DNA from: Thermoanaerobaculales bacterium
Lineage (GTDB): Bacteria; Acidobacteriota; Thermoanaerobaculia; Thermoanaerobaculales; Sulfomarinibacteraceae
Assembly (NCBI GenBank): GCA_024763555.1
Contig: JANTFG010000004.1
Span: forward strand, 1 to 32,524
Length of the DNA: 32,524 bases
Reading direction: 5' to 3'
A program made the position numbers and the translations under genes. Of this stretch, positions 18,642-27,263 are shown in pieces; position 1 is the first letter of the stretch; each line of letters begins with the position of its first letter. Below the pieces are notes generated by a model, which saw only the letters and a list, made by a program, of their open reading frames with translations, had not been told where the DNA came from and did not search any database.

Positions 18642-18776
18642 TGGTACTTTTTCCGGGGCGCTCCGCGTCCCGGCGTGATCGATCGTGAATCCGTGTCGAT
18701 TGGATTCCGGTGGTACTTTCCGGTGAGCGGCCCGGGACATAAAGGGAGTGTCGTGATTGATTGGTGAATCCTGGGA
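18642..18776. repeat. Degenerate tandem direct repeat (about 69-bp period) in the accB leader
   Basis: TGGTACTTTttCCGG (18642) / TGGTACTTTCCGG (18711) and TGATCGATCGTGAATCC (18676) / TGATTGATTGGTGAATCC (18754). Confidence 0.45.
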
Positions 18777-18782
18777 GGTGAG

Positions 18783-19256
18783 ATGTTGAAGTTCGAGCAA
18801 ATTTGTGAGCTGGTGAGTCTTGTCGCTTCAAGTGGGGTGGCGAAGGTGGAGATCGAACAGTCGGGCTCTCGAGTCCTGGTTGAAGCGAAGCCGGCGCCCC
18901 AGATTCTTCAATCCGGGCCGGGACAGGTGGTAGATGAGCCGGTCATGAGATTTGTTACCGAGCCCGCGGCAGCTGCAGGGACGGAGCTTGCGGCGGCCGA
19001 TGCCGGGGACGATGGAGTCGAGTTGATTGTTTCTCCCATTGTCGGGACATTCTATCGGGCGCCGAACCCGGATGCAGAGCCATATGTCAAGGTTGGTGAT
19101 GTTGTCCAACCGGGGCAGGTGCTCTGTATCGTCGAGGCGATGAAGCTGATGAATGAGATTCAGAGCGAGGTCTCCGGGACGATCGTCAAGATCTATCCGG
19201 AGAATGCCGAACCGGTGGAGTTCGGACAGGCCCTATTCGGGATTCAACCGGCGTGA
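18783..19256 (+). CDS. accB: Acetyl-CoA carboxylase biotin carboxyl carrier protein
   Basis: '[68 protein letters not shown]'; biotinylation motif EAMKLMN; SD GGGAGGTGAG. Confidence 0.98.
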   Translation: MLKFEQICELVSLVASSGVAKVEIEQSGSRVLVEAKPAPQILQSGPGQVVDEPVMRFVTEPAAAAGTELAAADAGDDGVELIVSPIVGTFYRAPNPDAEPYVKVGDVVQPGQVLCIVEAMKLMNEIQSEVSGTIVKIYPENAEPVEFGQALFGIQPA

Positions 19257-19258
19257 CG

Positions 19259-20599
19259 ATGTTTTCGAAGCTTCTCATCGCGAATCGTGGGGAGATCGCA
19301 GTTCGTTTGATTGCGGCCTGCCGGGAGCTGGGTATTTCGACCGTTGCCGTTCATTCAACGGCGGACAGGGACTGCCTGCACGTTCAACTGGCTGACGAAA
19401 GCGTCTGTATTGGAGGGAATTCCTCGGCTGAGAGTTATCTGAATGTATCCGCGGTTATCGCGGCAGCCGAGATTACAGGCGCGGAGGCGGTTCATCCGGG
19501 CTATGGTTTTCTTGCTGAGAACGCACATTTCGCGGAGATTGTTCGTGATTGCGGGATGGTTTTTGTTGGCCCGAGCCCGGAAGCGATCCGATTGATGGGA
19601 AATAAGAGTCGCGCCAGGGAAACCATGGCGGCATCGGATGTACCGATTTTACCGGGTTCCGAGGGGGCGCTCAGCAGCCGGGAGGAAGCTCGGGAACTTG
19701 CAGAGAGCATCGGCTTTCCGGTGATTCTTAAGGCATCATCCGGTGGGGGCGGTCGTGGAATGCGTCTGGCCTGGAACGCGGAGGAACTGGATGCCGCCTA
19801 TGATACGGCGCGGAATGAGGCAGAGAATGCTTTCGGAGATGCCACGCTCTATCTCGAGAAATACCTTGAGAATCCGAGGCATATCGAATTCCAGGTTCTG
19901 GCTGATGCTTCCGGCAGGGTCGTACACCTCGGCGAGCGTGAGTGTTCGATTCAGAGACGCCACCAGAAGTTGATCGAAGAGTCTCCTTCGCCCGCCCTGA
20001 CGCCTGAACTCCGAATGGAGATGGGTAAGGCCGCTGTCGCTGCGACCCGGGCTGCCAATTACCTGAATGCAGGCACGGTAGAATTTCTACTCTCCGAGCG
20101 GGGCGAGTTCTTTTTTATGGAGATGAATACGAGAATCCAGGTGGAGCACCCCGTCACGGAACTTGTAACGGGAATCGATCTGGTCAAGGAGCAGCTCCGG
20201 ATCGCGGCCGGGGAGAAGATGACTGTTCCGAAGAGGCTGCAAGTCCGGCCGAGGGGACATGCCTTCGAGTTCAGAATCAACGCGGAAGACCCGGAGACCT
20301 TTGCGCCTTCTCCGGGGACCATCACGAAGCTGGTGTTGCCTGGTGGGCCGGGAGTACGTGTTGATACGCATTTGTATGGCGGATATTGCGTTCCTCCACA
20401 TTACGACAGTCTTCTCGCAAAGTTGCTCGTTTTCGGCAGGGATCGGGATGAAGCGATCATTCGGGCGCGGAGAGCCCTGGGCAGCATGATTGTCGAGGGA
20501 ATTAAGACCTCGATTCCGCTTCACCTTAAAATTCTGGAGGATCGGCGTTTTCAGGAAGGGAAAATCGACACCCATTTCATGGAGTCCTTTTTCGACTGA
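19259..20599 (+). CDS. accC: Acetyl-CoA carboxylase biotin carboxylase subunit
   Basis: '[26 protein letters not shown]', '[15 protein letters not shown]', '[34 protein letters not shown]'. Confidence 0.98.
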   Translation: MFSKLLIANRGEIAVRLIAACRELGISTVAVHSTADRDCLHVQLADESVCIGGNSSAESYLNVSAVIAAAEITGAEAVHPGYGFLAENAHFAEIVRDCGMVFVGPSPEAIRLMGNKSRARETMAASDVPILPGSEGALSSREEARELAESIGFPVILKASSGGGGRGMRLAWNAEELDAAYDTARNEAENAFGDATLYLEKYLENPRHIEFQVLADASGRVVHLGERECSIQRRHQKLIEESPSPALTPELRMEMGKAAVAATRAANYLNAGTVEFLLSERGEFFFMEMNTRIQVEHPVTELVTGIDLVKEQLRIAAGEKMTVPKRLQVRPRGHAFEFRINAEDPETFAPSPGTITKLVLPGGPGVRVDTHLYGGYCVPPHYDSLLAKLLVFGRDRDEAIIRARRALGSMIVEGIKTSIPLHLKILEDRRFQEGKIDTHFMESFFD

Positions 20600-20738
20600 G
20601 GGGGCTGCAGCTGGTCGTCTGCGGTGGCGGCTCCCTCGGAAGAGATAAGCCCGCCTCGTGGACGCGAAATCGATGACTGTGTGCTTCCGCTTTGGGTGAA
20701 CTTCGCTCACCGAGTAAATTTTACGACGAAAAGGCTTC

Positions 20739-20772
20739 TGGACATGAGGCGTGGAGCCCCTACAATGGATAG
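20739..20772 (+). promoter_or_regulatory. Promoter with -10 placed 6 nt before ATG; possible leaderless start of aroK
   Basis: TGGACA (20739-20744) - N16 - TACAAT (20761-20766) - ggatag - ATG 20773; no Shine-Dalgarno. Confidence 0.55.
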
Positions 20773-21285
20773 ATGAGATCTGTGTTCCTCCTTGGTTTCA
20801 TGGCGAGTGGTAAGACCACTCTTGCGCGGGAGCTTGGGAAGCGCTGTCAGCGCCCAGTTGTGGATCTTGATGAGACGATCGAACAGGCTGCCGGGGAGAG
20901 TGTGGCAGATATCATTCGGAAACGAGGCGAGGCGGTTTTTCGTGAGCTTGAATATCGGGTCCTTCGATCCTGCCCCGGGGACTGCATCATCGCGGGCGGC
21001 GGGGGTAGTTTTATTTCCGATGAGGTCCGGGACTATTTGAGGGAAGCGGGAATCTCGACGGTGTTTCTGGATCTTCCATGGGAGCGACTGAAGAGGAGGG
21101 CCGAGGCCCAGGGTGTGGATCGACCTCTTTGGGAGAATGAAGAGAAGGCGAGAGCCCTTCTTGAGAAAAGGCGCCCCATCTACGAGCAGGCTGATTATCA
21201 TCTTAAGCTTTCAGGGGACGAGGATCAGGAGCATATTGTTGACCTTCTTTTTGATCTCATTCCGGAGTTGCGATGCGCTACCTGA
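20773..21285 (+). CDS. aroK: Shikimate kinase
   Basis: 'VFLLGFMASGKTTLARELGKRC' P-loop, 'VDLDETIEQAAGESVADIIRKRGEAVFRELEYRVL', 'IIAGGGGSF'. Confidence 0.95.
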   Translation: MRSVFLLGFMASGKTTLARELGKRCQRPVVDLDETIEQAAGESVADIIRKRGEAVFRELEYRVLRSCPGDCIIAGGGGSFISDEVRDYLREAGISTVFLDLPWERLKRRAEAQGVDRPLWENEEKARALLEKRRPIYEQADYHLKLSGDEDQEHIVDLLFDLIPELRCAT

Positions 21286-22028
21286 TTCTTTCAGATATTC
21301 ATGCCAACTGGGAGGCTCTTTCAGCGGTATTGAACAAGGTGCGAAGGAAGCGCTGGGATCGAGTCCTTTTTCTTGGGGATGCCGTCGGCTATGGTGCATC
21401 GCCGAATCGCGTGATGGACTGGTTGAGGTCTGTATCTCCACCGGCACTCTCAATCCGAGGTAACCACGATCGGGTCTGTATCGGGCTTGAGGGGGCGGAG
21501 TATTTCAATCCCCAGGCCTATGCGGCCATGGCCTGGACTCGAAATCGACTCGAGGATCGGAACCTGAGGGCTCTTGCCGAGCTTCCGGAGGGCCCCCTGG
21601 TTGTTGAGGATCAGCTGGCAATATGTCACGGGGCTCCTCACGATGAAGATGTCTATATCTTCTCGGGCTTTGAAGTGGAGCCCGCCTTTGCTGCTCTACC
21701 TCAGCAACTCATTCTCTTTGGACACACCCATGTGCCCTCTCTGATTAGCCTGGATGAGAGGGAGGAAAGACCGCTGCTCAGTATTGAACTCCTCAGGGAA
21801 GAGATGAGTCCGATCGATCTTCAGGATGGAGTCCGGTATCTCATTAATCCGGGTTCCGTAGGCCAGCCGAGGGATCGGGACCCACGGGCGGCCTGCGCCA
21901 TCTTCGATTCAGACAACCGGAGGCTTTATCACTACCGGGTTCCCTACCCGACGAAGCTTGCCAGGAAGCGGATTCTCAGAGCAGGTCTCCCGCCTCTACT
22001 CGGAGATCGTATTCTTCACGGGGTCTAG
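21273..22028 (+). CDS. Calcineurin-like metallophosphoesterase (YfcE/ApaH-like family)
   Basis: 'MRYLILSDIHANWEAL', 'LFLGDAVGYGASP', 'SIRGNHDR', 'LFGHTHVPSL', 'INPGSVGQPRDRDPRAACAIFD'; overlaps the aroK 3' end. Confidence 0.95.
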   Translation: MRYLILSDIHANWEALSAVLNKVRRKRWDRVLFLGDAVGYGASPNRVMDWLRSVSPPALSIRGNHDRVCIGLEGAEYFNPQAYAAMAWTRNRLEDRNLRALAELPEGPLVVEDQLAICHGAPHDEDVYIFSGFEVEPAFAALPQQLILFGHTHVPSLISLDEREERPLLSIELLREEMSPIDLQDGVRYLINPGSVGQPRDRDPRAACAIFDSDNRRLYHYRVPYPTKLARKRILRAGLPPLLGDRILHGV

Positions 22029-22057
22029 TAGAAAGTTTCCAAAATACCGTTGCAATC

Positions 22058-22163
22058 GGTCGCCGCTGCATCCCCGCCTGCAGCGTTGCGCTAACTCGCC
22101 GATGGGCACCGCATCGCCTGCCTTAGCGCGCCTTACAGGCCGGGCGCATCGACGACCTTTTTT
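22058..22163. repeat. ~100-bp concentric imperfect inverted repeat plus T6 tract in a convergent intergenic region
   Basis: Arms centred near 22108: GGTCG(C)CG / CG(A)CGACC (22058-22065/22150-22157), GCCTG..GCGCTAA / TTAGCGC..CAGGC (22076-22094/22123-22140), CGATG / CATCG (22100-22104/22112-22116); TTTTTT at 22158-22163. Confidence 0.75.
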
Positions 22164-22261
22164 GTGTGCGACACGTTATTTCCGAGACGCTCTACTGGGC
22201 CGCGGAGAGGCGGTCGGGACTCAATTTCTAAGAGTTGTCAATTTCCGAAACTATAGATCTG

Positions 22262-23503
22262 TCATTGGATGAAGCCGGGCTCCCCTTTGAGATCAATGGC
22301 CTCGACCCGCAGGGGTCGTCCATCCAGGCTTTCCAGGACTCTGATTTTAAGGCCGCTCCAGAGGATCTCGTCTCCGGTGTGGACCCTGCCGCCGCGCTCG
22401 CGGAGGATGAGACCTCCGACTGAATCGACTTCGCCCGCATGGTCGAGGCTTCTCTCGAAGAGGCGTTCGAGACGCCGCAGGGAGAGATGAGCTGCCATTG
22501 AGTAGCCGGCCCTGGTCTCAACGAGGTCGGAATCTCTGAAATCCTCGAACTCATCGCGGATTTCTCCGACAAGAAGTTCCATAATGTCCTCGAGAGTCAC
22601 CATTCCCGAGCAGCCGCCGAACTCGTCCAGAACGATGGCCATGTGAAGACCGCTGGTCTGAAGCTCCCTGAGCAGATCAGGAAGAGCCCTGCTCTCGGGG
22701 ATGTACAGGGTCTCCTGTGCCAGGGTGGCCCAGTCCTCCTTCCGGCCTAAGCCGAAGAGCTTCTTAACATGAATGATCCCGAGAATCTCATCGGGGGAGC
22801 CGTCGACGATTGGAAATCGGCTGTGGCCTGCTTCCTCGATTGTTTGGATCACCCTGTCATAGGTCCAGTTCCGGTCCAGGGTTACGATTTGGGGACGTGG
22901 GAGCATAACTTCCCGGGCAACTGCCTGCTGGAAGCGGAAAACGGACTCGATCATCTTTGTTGATTCCCTTGGGAGCTGTGCGTTGCGATGGGCGAGCCTG
23001 AGCATATAAAGCAGGTCTTTCTCGGTCACCGGGATGCTGCCGTTTTCTTTTCGGCTGAGTATCCGGGTCATCACACCGAGGGTCTTGCTGAGAGGACGAA
23101 GAAGAATGTCGAGCAGGTAGAGCGGGGCGGCCATTTTCCGGCAGAAGGTTTCGGAATGCCGTTGAGCAAGAGTCTTGGGAGTGATTTCACCGAAAACCAG
23201 AATGGCGAGCGTGGTGATACCCACGGCAATGGCCAATCCGCCATTGGCGGAGACTCTCAGGGCGATTCGCGATGCCAATGCCGAGGCAACGACATTCACC
23301 AGGTTGTTGCCGATGAGGATCGTGATGAGAAAATCGCCGGGGGCCATCGCCCACCGGGAAAAAGCAGCCCGGGAGATCCGTCCCCCCTGATGGCGGAGCG
23401 CCTCCAGGCGGCTAACCGGCAGAGAGGTCAGCGCGGTTTCGGATGCGGAAAAAAAGGCCGAACCCAGGAGGCAGCATCCAAAGACGAAGAGATCATTGAT
23501 CAT
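22262..23503 (-). CDS. Hemolysin-like CNNM (DUF21) / CBS-pair / CorC-HlyC domain protein
   Basis: 'SAFFSASETALTSLPVSRLEAL', 'LVFGEITPKTLAQRHSE', 'HSRFPIVDGSPDEILGIIHVKKLF', 'MAIVLDEFGGCSGMVTLEDIMELLVGEIRDE'. Confidence 0.95.
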   Translation of the reverse strand: MINDLFVFGCCLLGSAFFSASETALTSLPVSRLEALRHQGGRISRAAFSRWAMAPGDFLITILIGNNLVNVVASALASRIALRVSANGGLAIAVGITTLAILVFGEITPKTLAQRHSETFCRKMAAPLYLLDILLRPLSKTLGVMTRILSRKENGSIPVTEKDLLYMLRLAHRNAQLPRESTKMIESVFRFQQAVAREVMLPRPQIVTLDRNWTYDRVIQTIEEAGHSRFPIVDGSPDEILGIIHVKKLFGLGRKEDWATLAQETLYIPESRALPDLLRELQTSGLHMAIVLDEFGGCSGMVTLEDIMELLVGEIRDEFEDFRDSDLVETRAGYSMAAHLSLRRLERLFERSLDHAGEVDSVGGLILRERGGRVHTGDEILWSGLKIRVLESLDGRPLRVEAIDLKGEPGFIQ

Positions 23504-23515
23504 ATCGTCATCCTA
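23504..23515 (-). promoter_or_regulatory. Putative -10 (TAGGAT), 6 nt before the CNNM gene ATG; possible leaderless start
   Basis: Minus strand reads TAGGAT-gacgat-ATG. Confidence 0.4.
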
Positions 23516-23530
23516 GCAGAATAATCTGCT
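23515..23530. repeat. Inverted repeat AGCAGA-ataa-TCTGCT between divergent genes
   Basis: 6-bp perfect arms, 4-bp centre, adjacent to the CNNM -10 candidate. Confidence 0.6.
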
Positions 23531-23596
23531 ATGCTGGCTGCATCACGGAATGAGTCCTCCCTCGAAGAACCGGGGGATGGAATAATGGAGGTCAAA

Positions 23597-24334
23597 ATGG
23601 CGGAAGGAAAAAAAGGACTGCCGACATGGGCGTGGTTCGGAATTGGATGTGCCGGGCTGCTCGCACTCGTGCTGGTCGTGGTGATTGCTCTCGGTGTGTT
23701 TGCCGTAAAGAAGGTCAAGGATGTGGCCGGGGACTTGAGCGGTTCCTCCCCTGAAATGACGGCTGCAAAGATGATTGTGAAGATGCATCCGGATATCGAA
23801 GAAGTTTCGGAGGATGCAGAAGCGGGAACCATCACGATCCGCGAAAAGAAGAGCGGGAAGGAAATTACCGTCAATCTCCAGGAACTCAAGGACGGTAAGT
23901 TCTCATTTGACACAGAAGAGGGCCATGTGGAGATTTCAGCCGAAGAGGGCGAGGGGCAGGGTGGACTGAAGATCAGTTCCGAGAAAGGGACGATGATCGT
24001 CGGGCAGGGCGCAGAGGGAGCTTATCCCGAGTGGCTCCCGATTCCTGATGGAATGATTGCAAAAGGCCAGTACATGGCGGATGACGAGGGCGCCAGAAAA
24101 GGCGCGCTCACCCTGGAAGGGGACCTCGACGCGAAGGCGATTCAGGCCTTTTATGAGAAAACCCTGAAGGATGAAGGCTTCGAGGTACAGAAGAATAGCT
24201 TCACTCATGACAATCAGTCGATGACGGTCCTCCAGGGGTCCAACGCGGATCAGGGACACAGTCTGACCGTGACGATTGTTCAGGCCGAAGATGGGCTGAC
24301 AGTGACCCTGGCATATCAGGAAGAGAGCCGCTGA
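23597..24334 (+). CDS. Membrane-anchored protein of unknown function (one N-terminal TM)
   Basis: 'MAEGKKGLPTWAWFGIGCAGLLALVLVVVIALGVFAVKKV' TM; SD GGAGG 5 nt upstream of ATG 23597; repeats of beta-rich acidic sequence. Confidence 0.8.
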   Translation: MAEGKKGLPTWAWFGIGCAGLLALVLVVVIALGVFAVKKVKDVAGDLSGSSPEMTAAKMIVKMHPDIEEVSEDAEAGTITIREKKSGKEITVNLQELKDGKFSFDTEEGHVEISAEEGEGQGGLKISSEKGTMIVGQGAEGAYPEWLPIPDGMIAKGQYMADDEGARKGALTLEGDLDAKAIQAFYEKTLKDEGFEVQKNSFTHDNQSMTVLQGSNADQGHSLTVTIVQAEDGLTVTLAYQEESR

Positions 24335-24466
24335 GATTTCTTTGCCGGCTTGAATCCTCGAGTCGGTCGGGCATCAGAACTCATATCCGGCCGTCGTGAT
24401 GGCGGCCGGTGCACTCCGCTGCTTCCCGGGTCATAGCGGGGAAGGCCTTCGGCAGAGTGGCTCATT

Positions 24467-25585
24467 TCAGTTGTCCTTGATTCGAAGAATTTTCTTTCCG
24501 ATCAGCTCCGCAAGAACCATCCGGTTATCGTCAGGATGACCCGGCAGGATTTTGAGGATCGCATCGACCGTGTAGATTCCGTTGATCCGGGAGAGGAGAA
24601 AGCCCTCGTCCGGGCTGCAGTCGAGGCGGGTCAGTTCGCTGAGCTCAATCGCCAGTTCCGGGATTGCCGAGCCTGTCACTCCTGACTCCTGGAGAAGCCC
24701 CTCAAGTTGCCCTTCCAGGGCCTTTGAAAACTCAAGGGCCTCCCGAGTATCGGAAAAATCGCGCTGGATAGCCCGGATGATTCTTGAGGCATCCAGAAAA
24801 TGCAGGTTCTCCAATGCTTTCTCAGCTTCCCTGAGCTTCAGTCGCCAGCCGGCGGCCGCCATACCCGGGATGACCTTTGGCGCGTCGGAAGGGGGCAGAA
24901 GAGTAAAGATGTCATGCGGGAGGCCCTGATAGATGAACTGCGCGACGTAGAAGGGTGAGAGCCTGGAGGACAAGGCGATATCCTCGATGCTGTTGCGGCC
25001 GTTAGTCTGGCGGATGATGCTGATTTCCGCCGGTCCCAGTTGCTTGACATCGACGGCCCTCTTGAGGCGGGGGATCCAATCCGCGCTGGGGATACTGTCT
25101 CGCATTCGATCCCATTCATCCTTCCGGCGGACTCCCTCCATGATCAGGGCATCCACTGAGATCCGGAGGGGTTCGAATTTCATGGTCGGCAGAACGTTGT
25201 CGAGGAACTGGAAATCCGCTTCCTCCCAGAGGAAGATGTCGTAAAGACTTTCCTCGGTCTTTGCCGTGAGGATCTGGGTGAGTTCCTCCCTGCTGATTCG
25301 TCCGATCATGACGAGTAGCTCGCCGAGCAGGGCGCCGTAACGATCCTGCATCTCCAGCAATTCCGGAAGTTCCTCCTCGTCGATAAATTTCCAGCCTACA
25401 AGATAGTAGCCAAGGTACTCTTTCGGATTATTCGATGCAGCTGCAATGATCGTACCTTCGTTGAAGGTGAGTTTTTTCTTGAATTCGAGACCATCAATGA
25501 CGAGAGTCCCGGTCTTGCGGCTCTGCGAGACCCATTGAAGCAGGTCCGCAAAGGGCATCGTTCGAAGATTCCCTCCGATGGACAT
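24467..25585 (-). CDS. DUF4388-domain protein (PatA-like N-terminus)
   Basis: 'MSIGGNLRTMPFADLLQWVSQSRKTGTLVIDGLEFKKKLTFNEGTIIAAASNN...GELLVMIGRISREELTQILTAKTEESLYDIFLWEEADFQF' matches the DUF4388 pattern. Confidence 0.85.
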   Translation of the reverse strand: MSIGGNLRTMPFADLLQWVSQSRKTGTLVIDGLEFKKKLTFNEGTIIAAASNNPKEYLGYYLVGWKFIDEEELPELLEMQDRYGALLGELLVMIGRISREELTQILTAKTEESLYDIFLWEEADFQFLDNVLPTMKFEPLRISVDALIMEGVRRKDEWDRMRDSIPSADWIPRLKRAVDVKQLGPAEISIIRQTNGRNSIEDIALSSRLSPFYVAQFIYQGLPHDIFTLLPPSDAPKVIPGMAAAGWRLKLREAEKALENLHFLDASRIIRAIQRDFSDTREALEFSKALEGQLEGLLQESGVTGSAIPELAIELSELTRLDCSPDEGFLLSRINGIYTVDAILKILPGHPDDNRMVLAELIGKKILRIKDN

Positions 25586-25823
25586 CTAGCGGTATTCCAC
25601 TTCTTCCCGGTGTTCCGGTACGACCTCCGGAAAAGCATCGGTCATGTTGAGATGGAGTATCTGCCGACTCTCCATCAGGATGCACATCTCCCTTGAGAGA
25701 AGCTTCGAATCTCCTTGATGAGGTGTCTCGCCCAAAAACCCGAGCTTCCACGCATGGAGACCTCCGGAAGCAGTGTACCCCAGCTCATGCTCTCAGGGAG
25801 TGCTTTGAAGAGCCTCTCTGGAA

Positions 25824-27263
25824 TCACGCTGAGCGTGGTTTCCGAAGTTCCCGGCGGAGGTACTCGTCGATGCCCTTCGCTGCGGTCTTTCCGGCGCCCA
25901 TCGCGAGAATAACTGTTGCTGCCCCGGTAACGATATCTCCTCCGGCAAAGACTCCGGGGATCGAGGTCATCATCGTCGTTTCATCGACGACGATATTTCC
26001 CCAGCGGTTGAGCTGAAGACCTTCCGTCGATTGTGTGACCAGAGGGTTCGGCCCCTGGCCGATTCCCATGATGATGGTATCGATCTCCATGTCGTAGAGT
26101 TCTCCGGGTATCGGCATCGGTCGCCGTCGTCCGGAAGCGTCCGGTTCACCCAGTTGCATTTTCTGGACCCGGACGCCCGTGACGCATGCGTCCTCATCGG
26201 CATAGATCTCGACCGGGGAAGAGAGCCAGCGAAAATCGATGCCCTCCTCTTCGGCGTGTTCCAGTTCCTCCAGGCGAGCGGGGCTCTCATCTCGGGTGCG
26301 GCGGTAGAGGCAGATGACCTGCTCGGCGCCGAGACGAAGAGCGGTCCGCAGACAGTCCATGGCCACATTGCCTGAGCCGACGACGGCGACTTTGGAGCCC
26401 ATGTTGACCGGCGTGTCGAAATTGGGAAAACTGAAGCCTTTCATCAGGTTGACGCGTGTCAGGAATTCGTTGGCTGAATAGACGCCGATGGAATCTTCCC
26501 CGGGGATCCCCATGAAGTAGGGGAGTCCGGCGCCTGTTCCGATGAAAATAGCGTCGTAGTTGTACTCGTCAAAAAGCTCTTGAACGGTCGCAGTCTTGCC
26601 GACAACGAAATTAGGTCGGAGTTCCACTCCGAGCTTCTCGAGATTCCCGACTTCATCCTGCACGATCTTCTTGGGCAGCCGAAACTCGGGAATCCCGTAA
26701 ACCAGGACCCCGCCGGGTTTGTGGAGCGCTTCAAAGAGGGTCACAGAGTGGCCGCGGATGGCAAGCTCTGCGGCACAGGCCAATCCTGCGGGGCCAGAGC
26801 CGACGATCGCAACCCGAAAACCGGTTTCCGGCTGCCTCTCGGGCATCGAGATGGCGCCCTGGGAACGTTCCCAGTCGGCGACGAAGCGCTCCAGGCGACC
26901 GATCGCCACCGGCTTGTGCTTATTCCCGACCACGCATACCTGCTCACACTGATCCTCCTGGGGACAGACCCTGCCGCAAATGGCCGGGAGCGTGTTTGAG
27001 GCTTTGATGACCTGGAGGGCCTTTTCGAAATTCCCATCCTGAACTTCGTGAATGAAGGCGGGAATATCGATCCCCACCGGGCAACCCTCCACGCAGCGTG
27101 GTTTCTTGCATTCCAGGCAGCGCTCTGCCTCGGCAACGGCCATTTCGGCGTTGTAGCCGAGGGCGACCTCGTCGAAGTTGTGAGCCCGGATTTTCGGGTC
27201 CTGGCTCGGCATGGGATGCCTCTGGATCTCCATCCGTTCCTTCTTTGTCAGTTCGCGGGCCAT
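25824..27263 (-). CDS. gltA: GltA/NfnB-like NADPH-dependent oxidoreductase (glutamate synthase small-subunit family)
   Basis: 'CLECKKPRCVEGCPVGIDIPAFI', 'CGRVCPQEDQCEQVCV', 'VAIVGSGPAGLACAAELAIRGHSVTLFEALHKPGGVLVYGIPEFRLPKKIV', 'VFAGGDIVTGAATVILAMGAGKTAAKGIDEYL'. Confidence 0.93.
   Translation of the reverse strand: MARELTKKERMEIQRHPMPSQDPKIRAHNFDEVALGYNAEMAVAEAERCLECKKPRCVEGCPVGIDIPAFIHEVQDGNFEKALQVIKASNTLPAICGRVCPQEDQCEQVCVVGNKHKPVAIGRLERFVADWERSQGAISMPERQPETGFRVAIVGSGPAGLACAAELAIRGHSVTLFEALHKPGGVLVYGIPEFRLPKKIVQDEVGNLEKLGVELRPNFVVGKTATVQELFDEYNYDAIFIGTGAGLPYFMGIPGEDSIGVYSANEFLTRVNLMKGFSFPNFDTPVNMGSKVAVVGSGNVAMDCLRTALRLGAEQVICLYRRTRDESPARLEELEHAEEEGIDFRWLSSPVEIYADEDACVTGVRVQKMQLGEPDASGRRRPMPIPGELYDMEIDTIIMGIGQGPNPLVTQSTEGLQLNRWGNIVVDETTMMTSIPGVFAGGDIVTGAATVILAMGAGKTAAKGIDEYLRRELRKPRSA

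Noticed and set aside
20598-20639. Stem GAGGGGGCT / GGCTCCCTC after accC as terminator
   Set aside because: Needs G.U pairs, has a long loop, and is not followed by a T-tract.
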